DNA from: Fidelibacterota bacterium REDSEA-S14_B6
Lineage (GTDB): Bacteria > Fidelibacterota > Marinisomatia > Marinisomatales > S15-B10
Assembly (NCBI GenBank): GCA_001626655.1
Contig: LUOC01000142.1
Coordinates: 1-6,707, forward strand
DNA: 6,707 nucleotides
Reading direction: 5' to 3'
This document shows, one piece after another, positions 4,580-6,707 of the stretch. The notes beneath the pieces were generated by a model. The model did not search any database. It was not told the DNA's origin and worked only from the letters and a program-made list of their open reading frames with translations. Numbering within the stretch: the stretch's first letter is position 1; each line of letters begins with the position of its first letter. Both the position numbers and the translations under genes were made by a program.

Positions 4580-6505
4580 ATGTCAAAGATTATCGGAATT
4601 GACTTAGGGACCACAAACTCTTGCGTCGCCGTGATGGAAGGCGGAGAGCCCAAAGTTATTGCCAATCCTGAAGGGGGGAGGACAACTCCCTCCGTTGTCG
4701 CTTTTACAAAAGACGGTGAACGTTTGGTGGGCCAGCCAGCAAAACGTCAGGCGGTGACAAACCCCAACAATACGATCTATTCCATCAAGAGATTTATGGG
4801 GCGGGAATTCGACGAGGTCCAGACGGAGATCTCGGAAGTCCCCTATCAGGTGAACAAGGGGAAGTCCGGCGCCGTGGAGGTTGAGGTGGAAGGGAAGACC
4901 TACGTTCCGCCCGAAATCAGCGCCATGGTGCTGCAAAAACTGCGGCAGACTGCCGAGGAGTATCTCGGTACGACCGTGACCGAGGCGGTGATTACTGTCC
5001 CGGCCTATTTCAACGATTCTCAGCGTCAGGCGACAAAAGATGCCGGAAAGATTGCCGGTTTGAACGTCCGGCGAATCATCAACGAGCCGACGGCGGCAGC
5101 CCTTGCTTATGGGATGGACAAGGAGCAAGATCAAAAAGTCGCCGTGTTCGATTTGGGCGGCGGAACCTTCGATATTTCCATTCTTGATGTAATGGACATT
5201 GACGGCGAGAAGTCCATCGAGGTGAACGCCTCCAACGGAGATGGCCATCTGGGCGGCGACGACTTCGACCAAAGAATCATCGATTGGATGGCGGAAGAGT
5301 TCAAGAAGAGTGAAGGGATTAACTTGAAGGAGGATCCCATGGCACTTCAGCGGCTGAAGGAAGCCGGCGAAGCAGCGAAGCGGGAACTCTCCTCTTCCAA
5401 ACAGACTGATATAAACCTCCCGTTTGTTACTGCCGATGCGACCGGGCCGAAGCATTTGAACATGTCTCTCACTCGAGCCAAGTTTGAAGAGCTGGTTGAT
5501 GACCTTGTGGAAAGGACAAGGAAGCCGTGTCAGCAGGCGCTGAAGGATTCGGGGCTGAATGCCGGCGACATCAATGAAGTTATTCTGGTCGGCGGTTCCA
5601 CAAGGATTCCGAAGGTTCAGGAAGTGGTAAAAGAGATTTTTGGCAAGGAGCCGAACAAGGGTGTCAATCCCGATGAGGTGGTTGCCATGGGGGCCGGCAT
5701 TCAGGGCGGAATTCTCGGCGGAGATGTGGAGGACGTTCTGTTACTCGACGTTACGCCTCTGTCCCTCGGAATCGAAACTCTCGGCGGCGTCTTCACGAAG
5801 CTCATCGAACGGAACACAACAATCCCGACAAAGAAGAGTCAAATCTTTTCTACCGCCGCGGATAGCCAGCCGTCTGTGGAAATCCACGTTCTTCAGGGTG
5901 AGCGGGAGATGGCCATGTACAATAAGACCATCGGTAAGTTTCATCTTGACGGAATCCCGCCGGCGCCGCGCGGTGTTCCGCAGATCGAGGTCACTTTCGA
6001 CATCGATGCAAACGGCATACTGAACGTGGGTGCGCAAGACAAAGCTACCGGAAAGGAACAGAGCATCCGAATTGAAGCGTCCAGCGGTCTCAGTCAGGAA
6101 GAGGTGGACAAGATGGTCGACGATGCGAAGAAGCACGAGGGCGAAGACCAGGAAAAACGTGAAGAGGTCGATGTCAAGAATCAGGCTGATCAGCTGATCT
6201 ATCAGACAGAGAAGAACATCAAGGAGTTTGATGAAAAGCTTGACGAGGCAGAAAAGAAGAGGTTGGAAGAGGAGGTTGAGAAACTGAAAACGGCCACGGC
6301 CGGAACCAACATCGAAGACATCAAGTCGGCCACGGAAACGCTGAATTCCGTTTGGAACGAAGTTGCAGCCAAAATGTATGAATCCTCAAAGGATGCAGAA
6401 GGACAGGCACCCCCACCGCCTCCGGGCGATGCTGGTGAAGCGAGCCAAACCGATGACAAAGAGATCGAAGACGCCGACTTCGAAGTCGTGGACGAGAAGC
6501 AGTAA
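4580..6505 (+). CDS. dnaK: Molecular chaperone DnaK (Hsp70)
   Basis: This is a cytosolic ATP-dependent Hsp70 that binds exposed hydrophobic peptides and cycles with DnaJ and GrpE, neither of which is in this window. It has 641 residues, close to the 638 of E. coli DnaK, and looks intact. The nucleotide-binding domain shows the phosphate-1 loop IGIDLGTTNSCVAV (5-18), Lys70 in YSIKRFMG, the NEPTAAALAYG signature (168-178), phosphate-2 FDLGGGTFDISI (190-201) and the adenosine-binding ILVGGSTRIP (335-344). The interdomain linker VLLLDVTPLSLGIE (386-399) follows, then the beta-sandwich substrate-binding domain with IPPAPRGVPQIEVTFDIDANGI (459-480), a charged alpha-helical lid (about 503-605), a five-proline run (611-615) and the conserved acidic end IEDADFEVVDE. 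MSKIIGID at ATG 4580, with GAGGAG upstream, is the normal DnaK start. It probably has its own promoter in the 124-base gap after clpC and ends before a strong terminator. Confidence 0.98.
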   Translation: MSKIIGIDLGTTNSCVAVMEGGEPKVIANPEGGRTTPSVVAFTKDGERLVGQPAKRQAVTNPNNTIYSIKRFMGREFDEVQTEISEVPYQVNKGKSGAVEVEVEGKTYVPPEISAMVLQKLRQTAEEYLGTTVTEAVITVPAYFNDSQRQATKDAGKIAGLNVRRIINEPTAAALAYGMDKEQDQKVAVFDLGGGTFDISILDVMDIDGEKSIEVNASNGDGHLGGDDFDQRIIDWMAEEFKKSEGINLKEDPMALQRLKEAGEAAKRELSSSKQTDINLPFVTADATGPKHLNMSLTRAKFEELVDDLVERTRKPCQQALKDSGLNAGDINEVILVGGSTRIPKVQEVVKEIFGKEPNKGVNPDEVVAMGAGIQGGILGGDVEDVLLLDVTPLSLGIETLGGVFTKLIERNTTIPTKKSQIFSTAADSQPSVEIHVLQGEREMAMYNKTIGKFHLDGIPPAPRGVPQIEVTFDIDANGILNVGAQDKATGKEQSIRIEASSGLSQEEVDKMVDDAKKHEGEDQEKREEVDVKNQADQLIYQTEKNIKEFDEKLDEAEKKRLEEEVEKLKTATAGTNIEDIKSATETLNSVWNEVAAKMYESSKDAEGQAPPPPPGDAGEASQTDDKEIEDADFEVVDEKQ

Positions 6506-6536
6506 CCAGACTGCTCTAAGTTAATTGCATCTAAAT

Positions 6537-6563
6537 AAATGGCGGGCATTGCTCGCCATTTTT
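6537..6563 (+). terminator. Rho-independent terminator after dnaK
   Basis: AAATGGCG (6537-6544) pairs with CGCCATTT (6554-6561). The stem extends inward through a G-U pair and GC/GC to a three-base ATT loop, giving 11 pairs, and five T's run 6559-6563. It lies 31 bases past the dnaK stop. A-rich bases upstream could allow weaker function in the opposite direction. Confidence 0.9.
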
Positions 6564-6596
6564 GTATTTGGAACTTCCGCAAGTTAAATTTGTTTT

Positions 6597-6600
6597 GGAG
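6597..6600 (+). promoter_or_regulatory. Shine-Dalgarno of the last gene
   Basis: GGAG lies nine bases before ATG 6610, supporting that start for the partial downstream gene. Confidence 0.65.
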
Positions 6601-6609
6601 TAGTTTGCT

Positions 6610-6707
6610 ATGCGTAGAAGAACCAAAGCACTTCTTATCCTTTCGATGCTGCTATTGTTACTCGGTGGCAGTGTGGTCTACATCATACTGGCGCCGGGGC
6701 GATGGAC
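6610..6707 (+). CDS. Partial gene: N-terminal membrane anchor or signal peptide of unidentified protein (3' truncated)
   Basis: Only the first 32 codons are present before the window ends. The protein starts M-R-R-R-T-K, a positively charged n-region. A hydrophobic stretch of about 21 residues follows (ALLILSMLLLLLGGSVVYIIL), then APGRW. This predicts either a signal anchor that leaves the rest in the periplasm or a cleavable signal peptide; no lipobox cysteine is seen. The start has GGAG at good spacing and lies after the dnaK terminator, so this is probably a separate transcription unit. A short basic N-terminus plus one helix fits many families, including MltG-like proteins, but nothing here allows a name. 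Confidence 0.7.
   Translation, partial: MRRRTKALLILSMLLLLLGGSVVYIILAPGRW

Noticed and set aside
4604..5455. 283-codon open frame antisense to dnaK
   Set aside because: Long antisense frames opposite hsp70 genes are a familiar by-product of codon bias; no Shine-Dalgarno, no recognisable domain, and dnaK is clearly the real gene.
6572..6585. Small inverted repeat AACTT-CCGC-AAGTT before the last gene
   Set aside because: Only five pairs, AT-rich and not followed by a T-run; easily chance. It could be a minor operator but there is no support.
1..6707. CRISPR arrays, tRNA/rRNA genes, insertion sequences, phage or defence genes
   Set aside because: No direct repeat arrays, tRNA-like folds, transposase motifs or defence-type domains were recognisable on either strand; coding is almost continuous core-gene sequence.

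Overview
The window reads as one end of a contig from a diderm (Gram-negative type) bacterium. It carries a lipoprotein-sorting ABC transporter (LolCDE type) followed by two proteostasis genes, clpC and dnaK. Having LolCDE (an outer-membrane lipoprotein export system) together with a ClpC-type unfoldase (with a UVR-like middle domain) argues against a typical enterobacterium. The DnaK substrate-binding domain also resembles, from memory, those of the Bacteroidota/Marinimicrobia (FCB) side of the tree. The taxonomy is a low-confidence inference because no search was possible. Base composition looks even and moderately GC-rich throughout, with no sign of a foreign island.

Layout, all on the + strand: (1) bases 1-13 are identical to the inner 13 bases of the Tn5/Nextera mosaic end, so they look like untrimmed library adapter and not genome. 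(2) The 3' end of a LolC/LolE-family permease runs to 185. (3) A second, complete LolC/LolE-family permease runs 182-1384, overlapping its neighbour by ATGA. (4) A LolD-type ATPase runs 1381-2001, again overlapping by ATGA, but it stops before the switch-histidine region. (5) clpC runs 2053-4455 and is full length except for an in-frame gap of about 33 residues in the first AAA+ module. (6) A 124-base intergenic region has an imperfect palindrome that also resembles a sigma-54 promoter. (7) dnaK runs 4580-6505 and is complete. (8) A strong intrinsic terminator lies at 6537-6563. (9) The first 32 codons of an unidentified membrane-anchored or exported protein begin at 6610 and run off the end.

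The two permeases and the ATPase would form the inner-membrane complex that extracts outer-membrane lipoproteins and hands them to a periplasmic carrier. ClpC (with ClpP, not in the window) and DnaK (with DnaJ/GrpE, not in the window) are cytosolic quality-control machines. clpC appears to be co-transcribed with the lol genes, while dnaK probably has its own promoter and ends at the terminator.

I see no previously undescribed system. The points most worth checking are the two apparent lesions in adjacent conserved genes (LolD C-terminus, ClpC D1 small domain). Either the assembly is faulty here or these proteins are really altered. The possible operator or promoter ahead of dnaK is the next most interesting item.
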